A stretch of 64,000 nt of DNA, taken from assembly GCF_021601385.1 (NCBI RefSeq), contig NZ_BQHO01000001.1:124001-188000 (forward strand), in the 5' to 3' direction. Both the position numbers and the translations under genes were made by a program. This DNA comes from Pseudomonas parasichuanensis. Its GTDB lineage: Bacteria; Pseudomonadota; Gammaproteobacteria; Pseudomonadales; Pseudomonadaceae. The notes under the pieces are model-generated. The model did not search any database. It was not told where the DNA came from and saw only the letters and a program-made list of their open reading frames with translations. This document shows positions 29,312-37,964 of this stretch, one piece after another (position 1 is the first letter of the stretch; each line of letters opens with the position of its first letter).

Positions 29312-30469
29312 ATGCCTGCCTCTCGCCCCGAAAACCGTTTTCAGCGCCTGCTCCCGGCGCCCCTGAACATCCCCCCCAAAGAATGGCTGCGCGCAGGCCT
29401 TGGCGCGCTGCTCGGCCTGTTCCTCGCCGGCTATCTGTGCAGCCTGGCCTACGGCCCGTCGATTGCCTTGCACCTGCTCGGCCCGTTGGCGGCCTCGGCG
29501 GTGCTGGTGTTCGCCGTGCATTCCGGGCCGCTGGCCCAGCCATGGCCGGTGGTGGGCAGTTATGCGCTGGCCGGCGCCGTGGGCCTGGCCATGCGTCACG
29601 GCTTCGGCGACGGGTTGTGGGTGGCCGCCGCCGCGCTGGCGCTCGCCACCCTGGTGATGTGCCTGCTGCGCTGCCTGCACCCGCCGGGCGGCGGCGTGGC
29701 GGTCAGCGCGGTGCTGGCCGACCCGGGGCTGGTGGCGATGGGTGACCATATGCTTGAGCCCGTGCTGCTCAATGCGCTGATCCTGGTGGCTGTCGCGGTG
29801 GCCTACAACCGCCTCACCGGCGTGCGTTACCCCAAGGGCGCGGCGCCGCGCAAAGACCTGCACCACACCCATGACCCGCTGCCCGGCGAGCGCGTGGGCA
29901 TCAACGCCGACGACCTGGACCAGGCCCTGGAAGACATCGGCGAATTCGTCGACGTGACCCGCGAGGAGCTTGCGCGGATCATCCTGGCCACCGAGCAGCA
30001 TGCGTTGCAACGCAGCCTTGGCGGCATCACCGCAGGCTCGGTAATGTCCCGCGACGTGCAGTCGGCCACGCCGCGCACCAGCCTTGATCAGGCCTGGAAG
30101 ATGCTCGCCAGCCACCACCTGAAAACCCTGCCGGTGCTGGACAACGGCCGCCTGGTGGGCATCGTCAGCCTCAGCGACCTGGTCGGCGCGGCCATGGCGC
30201 GGGGCCGCTTCAGCTGGCGTGGCGTGTTCCGCCGCAACACCGTGCGCCTGGAGCAGGTCATGAGCCGGCGCGTCGTCAGTGTGAGCAGCCAGCACCCGCT
30301 GGAGCGCCTGCTGCCACTGCTCAGCGAGCAGGGCCTGCACTGCCTGCCGGTGCTCGACGGCGACAGCCTGGTGGGGGTGATTACCCAGACCGACCTGATC
30401 GCCGGCCTCAAGCGCCATTTGCTCAATACCGCTGTCAGGGTTTCAGATCAGCGGGTCCCAGCGCTGTGA
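29312..30469 (+). CDS. HPP-family membrane protein with tandem CBS domains
   Basis: The 385-residue protein has an N-terminal HPP block of about four TM helices (WLRAGLGALLGLFLAGYLCSL; LLGPLAASAVLVFAV; the cluster RCLHPPGGGVAVSAVL that names the family; LLNALILVAVAVAYN). A CBS pair covers about residues 240-375 (VMSRDVQSATPRTSL...VMSRRVVSVSSQHPL). Some HPP proteins transport nitrite; here the substrate is unknown and the CBS pair suggests nucleotide or ion control. The ATG at 29312 is chosen because upstream codons overlap the terminator hairpin. Its 3' end overlaps the convergent LysR gene by 27 bases. Confidence 0.82.
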   Translation: MPASRPENRFQRLLPAPLNIPPKEWLRAGLGALLGLFLAGYLCSLAYGPSIALHLLGPLAASAVLVFAVHSGPLAQPWPVVGSYALAGAVGLAMRHGFGDGLWVAAAALALATLVMCLLRCLHPPGGGVAVSAVLADPGLVAMGDHMLEPVLLNALILVAVAVAYNRLTGVRYPKGAAPRKDLHHTHDPLPGERVGINADDLDQALEDIGEFVDVTREELARIILATEQHALQRSLGGITAGSVMSRDVQSATPRTSLDQAWKMLASHHLKTLPVLDNGRLVGIVSLSDLVGAAMARGRFSWRGVFRRNTVRLEQVMSRRVVSVSSQHPLERLLPLLSEQGLHCLPVLDGDSLVGVITQTDLIAGLKRHLLNTAVRVSDQRVPAL

Positions 30470-31309
30470 CCAGTCGCTTTCGCCGGCAGCCACCAACCGG
30501 CGCAACACATCGAACGACTGCTGCAGGGCCTCGCTGTCGCGTTCGCGGGCGTACACCAGGAAGGTCGGGTAGGTGAACTCCGGTGCCTCGGGCACCCGCT
30601 CGAACACCCCGCTTTGCAGGTAGGCCTGCACCACCCGCGTGCGGAAGTAGCCGCTGCCGCCCTGGTCGAGGATGAACTGCAGGGCCAGCGGCCCGAGGTT
30701 GAAGCTCAGCGCCGGGCGTGACAGGTCGGGCAGGGCGGCGTCGTGCTGGCGGCGGAAGGCCTCGCCCCAGTCGATGTAGATGTATGGCTCGGGCCGGTCC
30801 ACCCGGCGCACGCGGATCAGCTTCTCTTCCATCAACTGCTCCACCTGCAGGCCCGGGCCGTAGGTCGGCTGGTACACCAGCGCGGCGTCGAGCAGGCCCA
30901 TCTCCACCTTGCGCAGCAGCGACTCGCCGTCGCTCACCTCGCTGCGGATGGCATGGCCTTGCAGTTCGCGGTGCAGGGCGCTGACCCAGTCGAGCATCAT
31001 CGGGTTGCCCAGGCTCACCTCGCCCCCAACATGCAGCACCTGCTGGCAGCCTTGGGGTAGCGGCAGGTCGCGGCGCGCGGCTTCCCAGGTCTGCACCAGC
31101 TGGTTGGCGTAGGTGACGAAGGCCTCGCCGTCACTGGTCAGGCTGGCGCCGTTGCGGCTGCGTACGAACAGCTGGCAGCCCAGTTGCTGTTCCAGCCGTT
31201 GCACCCGCGCGCTGATGGCCGTCTGCGACACGAACAGGCGCTCGGCGGCGGCGACCAGGCTGCCGCAACGCACGATTTCCAGGAAGGTTCGGGCCTGATC
31301 GATGTCCAT
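30443..31309 (-). CDS. LysR-family transcriptional regulator
   Basis: The 288-residue protein starts with the LysR winged helix (MDIDQARTFLEIVRCGSLVAAAERLFVSQTAISARVQRLE, in outline). A substrate-binding-fold domain follows from about residue 90 (LHVGGEVSLGNPMMLDWV). No target is divergently arranged; it converges on the HPP gene. Function unknown. Confidence 0.9.
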   Translation of the reverse strand: MDIDQARTFLEIVRCGSLVAAAERLFVSQTAISARVQRLEQQLGCQLFVRSRNGASLTSDGEAFVTYANQLVQTWEAARRDLPLPQGCQQVLHVGGEVSLGNPMMLDWVSALHRELQGHAIRSEVSDGESLLRKVEMGLLDAALVYQPTYGPGLQVEQLMEEKLIRVRRVDRPEPYIYIDWGEAFRRQHDAALPDLSRPALSFNLGPLALQFILDQGGSGYFRTRVVQAYLQSGVFERVPEAPEFTYPTFLVYARERDSEALQQSFDVLRRLVAAGESDWSQRWDPLI

Positions 31310-31392
31310 GACGCTGCTCTGTGGCGGGAAGGGCGCCTAGTCTAGAGGCTTTGCACCGAAATGGGGCGGTGAAGTGGCTTGGTCCATCGCCA

Positions 31393-31884
31393 TCAGCCCT
31401 CAGGTATCGCCACCCGCGTGCTGGCCTTCACCTCGCGCAGCGCCAGGCTCGACTGGATCGAGGCGATCCCCAGCTGCCGGCGCAGCACCTGTTCGATGAA
31501 TTCACTGTAGCTGTCCAGGTCCTCGGCCAGCACCTGCAGCAGGTAGTCGGCATCGCCGGTGATCTTGTGGCAGGCGACCACCTCGGGCAGCGCGCGCACC
31601 ACCGCCTCGAAGTCGTCCGGCGCCTTGTCGCCGTGGCTGGCGAAACGCACCTGGACGAAGGCAAGGATCTCCAGGCCCAGCAGGCGGCGGTCGAGGTTGG
31701 CCTGGTAGTCGCGGATCACGCCTTCCTCTTCCAGGCGCCTGCGCCTGCGCCAACAGGGCGTGACGCTGAGCGACAGGCGCTCGCTCAACTCGGCGTTGGA
31801 CAGGCTGGCGTCGGCCTGCAGCAGGGCGAGCAGGGCACGGTCGGTGTCGTCGAGGGTGACCTGCTTGGATAATTTTTTCGCCAT
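31393..31884 (-). CDS. Lrp/AsnC-family transcriptional regulator
   Basis: The 163-residue protein has an N-terminal HTH (LDDTDRALLALLQADASLSNAELSERL) and a RAM/AsnC ligand-binding domain (VVACHKITGDADYLLQVLAEDLDSYSEFIE). It is divergent from the deacetylase-like gene and an amino-acid permease, which suggests it controls them in response to an amino acid or amine. The gap of about 120 bases would hold both promoters. Confidence 0.9.
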   Translation of the reverse strand: MAKKLSKQVTLDDTDRALLALLQADASLSNAELSERLSLSVTPCWRRRRRLEEEGVIRDYQANLDRRLLGLEILAFVQVRFASHGDKAPDDFEAVVRALPEVVACHKITGDADYLLQVLAEDLDSYSEFIEQVLRRQLGIASIQSSLALREVKASTRVAIPEG

Positions 31885-32005
31885 GGGTGCCAGTCCTGAA
31901 ATAACAGACTCGAAAAGCTAACATTGCGAGTCAATAAAGCAAAGAACGCCCAGCGCCTGCGCAATAGCCTAGTGGTCAACCAACCACCACACAGGCTTCG
32001 CCACC

Positions 32006-33040
32006 ATGTTGACCGTCTTCAGCGCCAACCACCGCCTGCACCATGGCACAGAGCTCAAGGATGGCGTGCTCAAGCCATCGTTCGAACAACCCAGCCGCGC
32101 CGACACCGTGTACGACCGGGTGCGCACGGTCGGCCTCGGCGATATCGTCTCGCCGCAGGCCTTCGACCGGGCCTGCTACGTCAAGGCCCACAGCGAGCGT
32201 TACGTGCACTTCCTGGAAACCGCCTGGCAGCAGTGGACCGCCCTGGGCCGCAGCCATGACGCGCTGCCGTTGGTGTGGCCGGTACGCGACCTGGCCGGCG
32301 AGCGGGTCCCCCGGCATATCGATGGCCAGCTCGGGTTCTTCGCCATGGACGCCGGGGCGCCGATCACCGCCACCACCTGGCGGGCGGTGAAGACCAGCGC
32401 CGACCTGGCGCTGACCGGCCTCGAACTGCTCGACCAGGGCCAGCAGGCCGCCTTCGCCCTGTGCCGCCCGCCGGGGCATCACGCCGCCCGCGAGTACATG
32501 GGCGGTTACTGCTACCTGAACAACGCCGCGATTGCCGCCGAGCATGCCTTGACCCGTGGGGCAACCAAGGTCGCGGTACTGGACGTCGACTTCCACCACG
32601 GCAACGGCACTCAGACCATTTTCTACGACCGCCCGGACGTGCTGTTCGTCTCGCTCCACGGCGAACCGGCGGACTCCTACCCGTACTTCTGCGGCTACGC
32701 CGACGAGGTTGGCGCAGGCGCGGGCGAGGGCTTCAACCTCAACCTGCCACTGCCCAAGGGCACGCGCTGGGCGGCCTACCAGCAGGCCCTGGAGCAGGCC
32801 TGTGCACGCCTGCGCCGCCATGCGCCCGAGGTACTGGTGGTGTCACTGGGCGTGGACACCTTCAAGGACGACCCGATCAGCCACTTCCAGCTCGACAGCC
32901 CGGACTACCTGGCCATGGGCCGGATGATCGCCGCCGTGGGCGTGCCGACCCTGTTCGTCATGGAGGGCGGCTACATGGTCGATGAGATCGGCATCAATGC
33001 GGTGAACGTGCTGACCGGGTTCGAAGAAGCCCGTGGCTAA
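32006..33040 (+). CDS. Histone-deacetylase-family amidohydrolase (acetylpolyamine amidohydrolase-like)
   Basis: The 344-residue zinc-dependent deacetylase-fold enzyme. The active-site segments are CRPPGHHAARE (tandem His), VLDVDFHHGNGTQTIFY (Asp and His zinc ligands) and SLGVDTFKDDP (third ligand Asp). Bacterial members near an Lrp regulator and an amine or amino-acid permease are often acetylpolyamine amidohydrolases. N-acetyl-cadaverine, -putrescine or an acyl amino acid are candidate substrates. It is followed by a large palindrome and the permease. Confidence 0.87.
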   Translation: MLTVFSANHRLHHGTELKDGVLKPSFEQPSRADTVYDRVRTVGLGDIVSPQAFDRACYVKAHSERYVHFLETAWQQWTALGRSHDALPLVWPVRDLAGERVPRHIDGQLGFFAMDAGAPITATTWRAVKTSADLALTGLELLDQGQQAAFALCRPPGHHAAREYMGGYCYLNNAAIAAEHALTRGATKVAVLDVDFHHGNGTQTIFYDRPDVLFVSLHGEPADSYPYFCGYADEVGAGAGEGFNLNLPLPKGTRWAAYQQALEQACARLRRHAPEVLVVSLGVDTFKDDPISHFQLDSPDYLAMGRMIAAVGVPTLFVMEGGYMVDEIGINAVNVLTGFEEARG

Positions 33041-33094
33041 GGCCGTGCTGGCCCAATCGCTGCGGCGAACCGCAGCGATTGGGCCAGCACGGCC
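33041..33094. repeat. Perfect 25-bp palindrome between amidohydrolase and permease
   Basis: The arms 33041-33065 and 33070-33094 are perfectly complementary around the loop CGAA. The left arm begins GGCCGTGCTGGCCCAATCGC. It starts on the base after the stop codon and has no U-run, so it is likelier an RNA-processing or stability hairpin between co-transcribed genes than a terminator. Confidence 0.85.
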
Positions 33095-33149
33095 ACACAA
33101 GTTTCAAAACTGCCTCGAAAACACCAACAACAATCCCAGAGGTTTCCCC

Positions 33150-34559
33150 ATGCAGCCTGAATCCCCGGCAGCCCCAGGCGGCCGCCACCTGCAACGCACC
33201 CTGAGTAACCGCCATATCCAGCTGATTGCCCTCGGCGGCGCCATCGGCACCGGCCTGTTCATGGGCTCGGGCAAGGTCATCGCCTTGTCCGGCACCTCGA
33301 TCCTGCTGGTCTACATGATCATCGGCTTCTTCCTGTTCTTCGTCATGCGCGCCATGGGCGAGCTGTTGCTGTCGGACCTCAACTTCAAGTCGTTCGCCGA
33401 CTTCGCCGGTGCCTATATCGGCCCGCGCGCGGCGTTTTTCCTGGGCTGGTCGTACTGGCTGAGCTGGAGCGTGGCGGTGGTCGGCGATGCGGTGGTGGTC
33501 GGCGGCTTCTTCCAGTACTGGTTCCCCGGGGCACCCGCCTGGGCACCGGCACTGGCGATGCTGGTCACCCTGTTCACCCTCAATGTGCTGACGGTGAAGG
33601 CATTCGGCGAGGTCGAATTCTGGTTCGCGATCATCAAGATCATCGCCGTGCTGGCATTGATCGCGGTGAGCCTGGTGCTGATTGCCACGGCGTTCGTGTC
33701 GCCCACCGGGGTGACCGCTTCGCTGTCGCACCTGGTGCAGCCGGAAGCGGCGTTTCCCCATGGACTCAGTGGATTCTTCGCGGGCTTCCAGATCGCCATC
33801 TTCTCGTTCGCCGGCACCGAACTGATCGGCACCACCGCCGCCGAAACCCGCGACCCGCGGCGCAGCCTGCCCAAGGCGATCAACGCCATCCCGGTGCGCA
33901 TCATCCTGTTCTACGTAGTGGCACTGGCCTGCATCATTGCCGTCACCTCGTGGGCCAAGGTCGCGCCCAACCGCAGCCCGTTCGTCGAGCTGTTCCTGCT
34001 GGCCGGTTTCCCGGCGGCGGCGGGCATCGTCAACTTCGTGGTGCTGACCTCGGCCGCCTCGTCGGCCAACAGCGGCGTGTTCTCCACCAGCCGCATGCTG
34101 TTCGGCCTGGCCGAGCGCAGCCAGGCGCCCGGTGTGTTCCGACGCCTGTCGGGCAACAGCGTGCCGTTGGCCAGCCTGGGCTTCTCGTGCCTGTTGATGC
34201 TGCTGGGGGTGCTGCTGCTGTTCATCTTCCCCGAGGTGATGACGGTGTTCACCCTGGTGTCGAGCCTGTCGGCGGTGCTGGTGATCTACACCTGGTCGAC
34301 CATCCTGGTGGCCTACCTGGGCTACCGCCGGCGCCATCCCGAGCGTCACGCCCGGGCCAGTTTCCGCCTGCCCGGCGGGGTGCCGATGGCCTGGCTGAGC
34401 CTGGCGTTCCTGCTGTTCGTGCTGGTGCTGCTGGCACTGCAGCCGGACACGCGCATGGCGCTGTACGCGATGCCGCTGTGGTTCGCCGGCCTGGCCATCG
34501 CCTACCGGCGCCTGGCCAGGCGTGCGCTCAGCCTGCCAGCAATGCCGACAGCGCGCTGA
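33150..34559 (+). CDS. APC-family amino-acid permease (CycA-like)
   Basis: The 469-residue, 12-TM transporter opens with LSNRHIQLIALGGAIGTGLFMGSG (in outline), the consensus first helix of amino-acid permeases. It closely follows E. coli CycA through GFFAGFQIAIFSFAGTELIGTTAAET and VLTSAASSANSGVFSTSRMLFGLA. Family members import D-alanine, D-serine, glycine or related amino acids; the exact substrate is unknown. The ATG at 33150 is chosen because upstream codons overlap the palindrome. Its end overlaps the convergent LRR-kinase gene by 32 bases. Confidence 0.88.
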   Translation: MQPESPAAPGGRHLQRTLSNRHIQLIALGGAIGTGLFMGSGKVIALSGTSILLVYMIIGFFLFFVMRAMGELLLSDLNFKSFADFAGAYIGPRAAFFLGWSYWLSWSVAVVGDAVVVGGFFQYWFPGAPAWAPALAMLVTLFTLNVLTVKAFGEVEFWFAIIKIIAVLALIAVSLVLIATAFVSPTGVTASLSHLVQPEAAFPHGLSGFFAGFQIAIFSFAGTELIGTTAAETRDPRRSLPKAINAIPVRIILFYVVALACIIAVTSWAKVAPNRSPFVELFLLAGFPAAAGIVNFVVLTSAASSANSGVFSTSRMLFGLAERSQAPGVFRRLSGNSVPLASLGFSCLLMLLGVLLLFIFPEVMTVFTLVSSLSAVLVIYTWSTILVAYLGYRRRHPERHARASFRLPGGVPMAWLSLAFLLFVLVLLALQPDTRMALYAMPLWFAGLAIAYRRLARRALSLPAMPTAR

Positions 34560-35817
34560 ACGAAGGGCGAGTCGCCACGTCGGGGTGCTGGCAGCGTCGG
34601 GCCAGTTGGTGCAGCGATGCATCGCCCTCCTGGCACTGCGTGAGCAGCTCTTCGACGAGGATGCCGAAGGCCCGCACCTCCAGGCGTTCAAGGGCGTTGG
34701 CCTGTGGTCCTGCATCCAGCGGGTGGAACGAGGCGGCGCCGAAGTCACCCAGCAGGCACTGGCCGTCCTCGGCGAACAGGATGTTGTGCCCGTACAGGTC
34801 GCCGTGGCTCAGGCCACGGGCGTGCAGGTGCGCGCACACCGAGGCGATGCTGCTGGCCAGACGGCGTACCACGGGCAACGCAAGCTGGCGGCCCTCTGGG
34901 TGACGGTCGCGGGTACAGCTGTCGAGGCTGGGCGGCCCGGCGAGGTTGCGCCAGGTCGGGTCGATCAGTTGCATCACCAGTGCCGGCAATTGCTGGGGAT
35001 GGTCGTCGATACGGCCGATCAGGCCCACCAGTTGGTGGTGATCGCCGGCGGCGATGCAGGCGCGCATTTCCGCAAGGGGCGAGCCGTCGCTGGTCATTGC
35101 ACCTTTGTACAGCTTGACGGCCACCGGGCTGTCATGACCCTGGCGGTAGGCACGGTGGATCAGCCCGGAAGCGCCGCGTCCCAGTTCTTCTTCGAGTTGC
35201 ACGTCCTGCCAGCGAATGCTCGGGCAGTGGCCGTCCACCTCGGGTGGGCCGAAACCGCGCGTCATCGGGTTGTCGGCATAGGCCAGCCAGGCCAGGCTGG
35301 GCAGGCGCAGCAGCCAGTCGGGCAGGTTGCTCAGCTGGTTGCTGGCGATGCGTAGCAGCTCCAGCCGTTCGCAGCGGGCCAGGCCCTCGGGCAGCTGCGT
35401 GAGGCGGTTGCCGGCGAGCATCAGTTTTTGCAGGTGCAGGCAGTCACCCAAGGCGTCCGGCAACTGCTGCAGGCGGTTGTCGGTAAGTACCAGCGAGCGC
35501 AAGCGCGGGGGGAGTGCCTGGGCATCGACGTATTCAATGCGGTTGCTCTTGAAACCCACGGTTTCCAACGCCTGGCAGCGTCCGATGCCAGGGGGTATGC
35601 GGATAAAGCGGTTGTTGGCGCAGAACAATACCTTCAACCGGGTCAGCCGATACAGGTCGTCAGGCAGCTCGGTCAGCACGTTGTCGCTGAGGTCGAGCAC
35701 TTCCAGGCTGTCAGCCAGTTCGAAGATCTCTCGGGGAAATTCACCCAGCCCCTGGTTCAGGTTCAGGCGGGTGATGCCGCGCAGGCGGCCGGCGCGCAGG
35801 TCGTCGAGGGTATGCAT
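34528..35817 (-). CDS. Leucine-rich-repeat protein fused to a protein kinase domain
   Basis: The 429-residue protein has about seven leucine-rich repeats in residues 15-190 (units such as LEVLDLSDNVLTELPDDLYRL, LRSLVLTDNRLQQLPDAL, LQKLMLAGNRLTQLPEGL). A protein kinase fold follows from about residue 205: glycine loop LGRGASGLIHRAY, VAVKLYKG Lys, catalytic loop LSHGDLYGHNILF, and DFGAASF. All main catalytic residues are present, although the HRD Arg is replaced by Gly (SHGD). There is no signal peptide or TM segment. Cellular role unknown; the layout is found across the P. putida group. Confidence 0.88.
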   Translation of the reverse strand: MHTLDDLRAGRLRGITRLNLNQGLGEFPREIFELADSLEVLDLSDNVLTELPDDLYRLTRLKVLFCANNRFIRIPPGIGRCQALETVGFKSNRIEYVDAQALPPRLRSLVLTDNRLQQLPDALGDCLHLQKLMLAGNRLTQLPEGLARCERLELLRIASNQLSNLPDWLLRLPSLAWLAYADNPMTRGFGPPEVDGHCPSIRWQDVQLEEELGRGASGLIHRAYRQGHDSPVAVKLYKGAMTSDGSPLAEMRACIAAGDHHQLVGLIGRIDDHPQQLPALVMQLIDPTWRNLAGPPSLDSCTRDRHPEGRQLALPVVRRLASSIASVCAHLHARGLSHGDLYGHNILFAEDGQCLLGDFGAASFHPLDAGPQANALERLEVRAFGILVEELLTQCQEGDASLHQLARRCQHPDVATRPSFSALSALLAG

Positions 35818-35971
35818 GCAAGGCTCTGCTGTCGAGGGGCTGGCCATTCTACGGGGTTGCACCGTGCAAATCTGCATATGGGTTGCGACTTAAGTCCGGT
35901 GGCGGGCGAGTGGCGCCGGTCCATACTCAAGCTTCGCCCTTCAATAACAACAAGTACCGGGTTGCGAACCA

Positions 35972-37861
35972 ATGACCTATCAGCACAGTTACGCCCATTC
36001 CATCGCCGACCCTGCGGCCTTCTGGCAGGCTCAGGCCGACCCGCTGGCCTGGCAGCGCAAGCCAACGCTCACCCTGCAGCAGAACCCCGACGGCACCCAC
36101 CGCTGGTTCGCCGACGGCCGCCTGAACAGCTGCCACCTGGCCCTCGACCATCAGATCGAGCAGGGCCGGGGCGAGCAGTTGGCACTGATCTACGACTCGC
36201 CGGTGACCGGTGTGCAGCAGGCGTTCACCTACCATCAGCTGCGCGACGAAGTGGCGCGCCTGGCCGGCCTGCTGCGCACGCTGGGGGGGGGCAAGGGCGA
36301 TGGGGTGATCATCTACATGCCGATGGTGCCCCAGGCGGCCATGGCCATGCTCGCCTGTGCGCGCATCGGTGCGGTGCATTCGGTGGTGTTCGGCGGCTTT
36401 GCCGCCAACGAACTGGCCTTGCGTATCGATGATGCCCGGCCAGCGCTGTTGCTCACTGCCTCCTGCGGGCTGGAGTTCGACCGGGTGATCGAATACAAGC
36501 CGCTGGTCGACCGTGCCCTGCAACTGGCCCGCCATCAACCCAAACATGTGCTGGTGCTGCAGCGCCAGCAGGCGCGTGCAGAGCTGCAGCCGGGGCGCGA
36601 CCTGGACTGGCAGCAGGCGCTGGCCGGTGCCGAACCTGTAGCCCCGGTCGAGCTGGACGCGGGCGATCCGCTGTACATCATGTATACCTCTGGCACCACC
36701 GGCAAACCCAAGGGCATCGTCCGTGAAAACGGCGGCAACGCGGTGGCCCTGTGCTACGCCATGCGCCACATCTATGGCATGCAGGCGGGCGATGTGTGGT
36801 GGGGCATTTCCGATGTGGGTTGGGTGGTTGGCCATTCGCTGATCGTCTACGGGCCCTTGATGAGTGGCTGCACCACGGTGTTCTACGAGGGCAAGCCGAT
36901 CCGTACGCCGGACGCCGCGGCGTACTGGCGGATTATCGAGCAATACAAGGTCAACGCACTGTTCTGTGCGCCAACCGCCATGCGCGCGATCCGCAAGGAA
37001 GACCCGGAGGGCGAGCTGATCCGCCGCCATGACCTGGGTTCGTTGCGGCAACTGTTCCTCGCCGGTGAAAAGCTCGACTCCAGCACCCATGAGTGGCTGG
37101 AACGGGTCAGTGGCAAACCGGTACACGACCACTGGTGGCAGACCGAGACCGGCTGGCCGGTCACCGCGCCCTGCGTGGGGCTTGAAGGCAGTGCCGCCCG
37201 GCCAGGGTCGAGCAACCGTGCGGTGCCGGGTTATCACGTACAGGTGCTGGACGACGATGGCAAGCCGCTGGGGCCGAACCAGCAGGGCGCCATCGTCATT
37301 GCCCTGCCATTGCCGCCGGGTTGCAGCCAGACCTTGTGGGGTGACCACGAGCGTTACCTGCAGGCCTATCTGCACAGCTACCCGGGGTATTACCACACCG
37401 GTGACGGTGGCTACCTGGATGACGACGGCTTCGTCTACATCATGGGCCGTACCGACGATGTGATTAACGTCTCGGGGCATCGATTGTCGACCGGCGAAAT
37501 GGAGGACCTGGTAGCCCGCCACCCGGCGGTGGCCGAATGCGCGGTGATCGGTGTGCACGACGAAATCAAGGGCCAGGTGCCGCTGGCGCTGGTGGTGCTC
37601 AAGGACGGCCAGGGCATCGGCGAGGCGCAGTTGCAGGGGGAACTGGTGGCCAGTGTGCGCGAGCATATCGGTGCGCTCGCCTGTTTCAACCGGGTGCGCC
37701 TGGTCAAGCGCCTGCCCAAGACCCGCTCGGGCAAGATTCTGCGCGCGGTGCTGCGCAAGATTGCCGATGGGCAGGATTATGTGCCGCCGTCGACGCTGGA
37801 TGATCCGGCGGTGTTGGGTGAGATCGAGGGGGTGTTGGCGGATCTGCCAAGGGCGGGGTGA
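35972..37861 (+). CDS. prpE: Propionyl-CoA synthetase PrpE
   Basis: The 629-residue acyl-CoA synthetase activates propionate to propionyl-CoA, which feeds the methylcitrate cycle. It has the N-terminal ACAS domain, the P-loop-like YTSGTTGKPKGIVRENGG, the WWQTETGWP motif, and the C-terminal GRTDDVINVSGHRLSTGEME and RSGKILRAVLRKIA with the acylation-sensitive Lys. Length and motifs fit PrpE rather than acetyl-CoA synthetase. It lies about 15 kb from prpD with its own promoter. Confidence 0.92.
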   Translation: MTYQHSYAHSIADPAAFWQAQADPLAWQRKPTLTLQQNPDGTHRWFADGRLNSCHLALDHQIEQGRGEQLALIYDSPVTGVQQAFTYHQLRDEVARLAGLLRTLGGGKGDGVIIYMPMVPQAAMAMLACARIGAVHSVVFGGFAANELALRIDDARPALLLTASCGLEFDRVIEYKPLVDRALQLARHQPKHVLVLQRQQARAELQPGRDLDWQQALAGAEPVAPVELDAGDPLYIMYTSGTTGKPKGIVRENGGNAVALCYAMRHIYGMQAGDVWWGISDVGWVVGHSLIVYGPLMSGCTTVFYEGKPIRTPDAAAYWRIIEQYKVNALFCAPTAMRAIRKEDPEGELIRRHDLGSLRQLFLAGEKLDSSTHEWLERVSGKPVHDHWWQTETGWPVTAPCVGLEGSAARPGSSNRAVPGYHVQVLDDDGKPLGPNQQGAIVIALPLPPGCSQTLWGDHERYLQAYLHSYPGYYHTGDGGYLDDDGFVYIMGRTDDVINVSGHRLSTGEMEDLVARHPAVAECAVIGVHDEIKGQVPLALVVLKDGQGIGEAQLQGELVASVREHIGALACFNRVRLVKRLPKTRSGKILRAVLRKIADGQDYVPPSTLDDPAVLGEIEGVLADLPRAG

Positions 37862-37875
37862 TGCGCTTACCCAGA

Positions 37876-37962
37876 TGACGCCATCGCCGGCAAGCCGGCT
37901 CCCACATTATCGCGTGCAATTGCCTGATTTTTGTGGGAGCTGGCTTGCCAGCGATGAGGCCC
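37876..37962. repeat. REP inverted pair between prpE and the ZapE-like gene
   Basis: GCCATCGCCGGCAAGCCGGCTCCCACA at the left (written in segments) faces TGTGGGAGCTGGCTTGCCAGCGATGAGGCC at the right; cores are CCGGCAAGCC and GGCTTGCCAG. The two halves are of slightly different subtype. Confidence 0.82.
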
Positions 37963-37964
37963 TT

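Noticed and set aside
33041-33094. Palindrome considered as a Rho-independent terminator
   Set aside because: No T-run follows on either strand and the downstream permease is co-directional and close.
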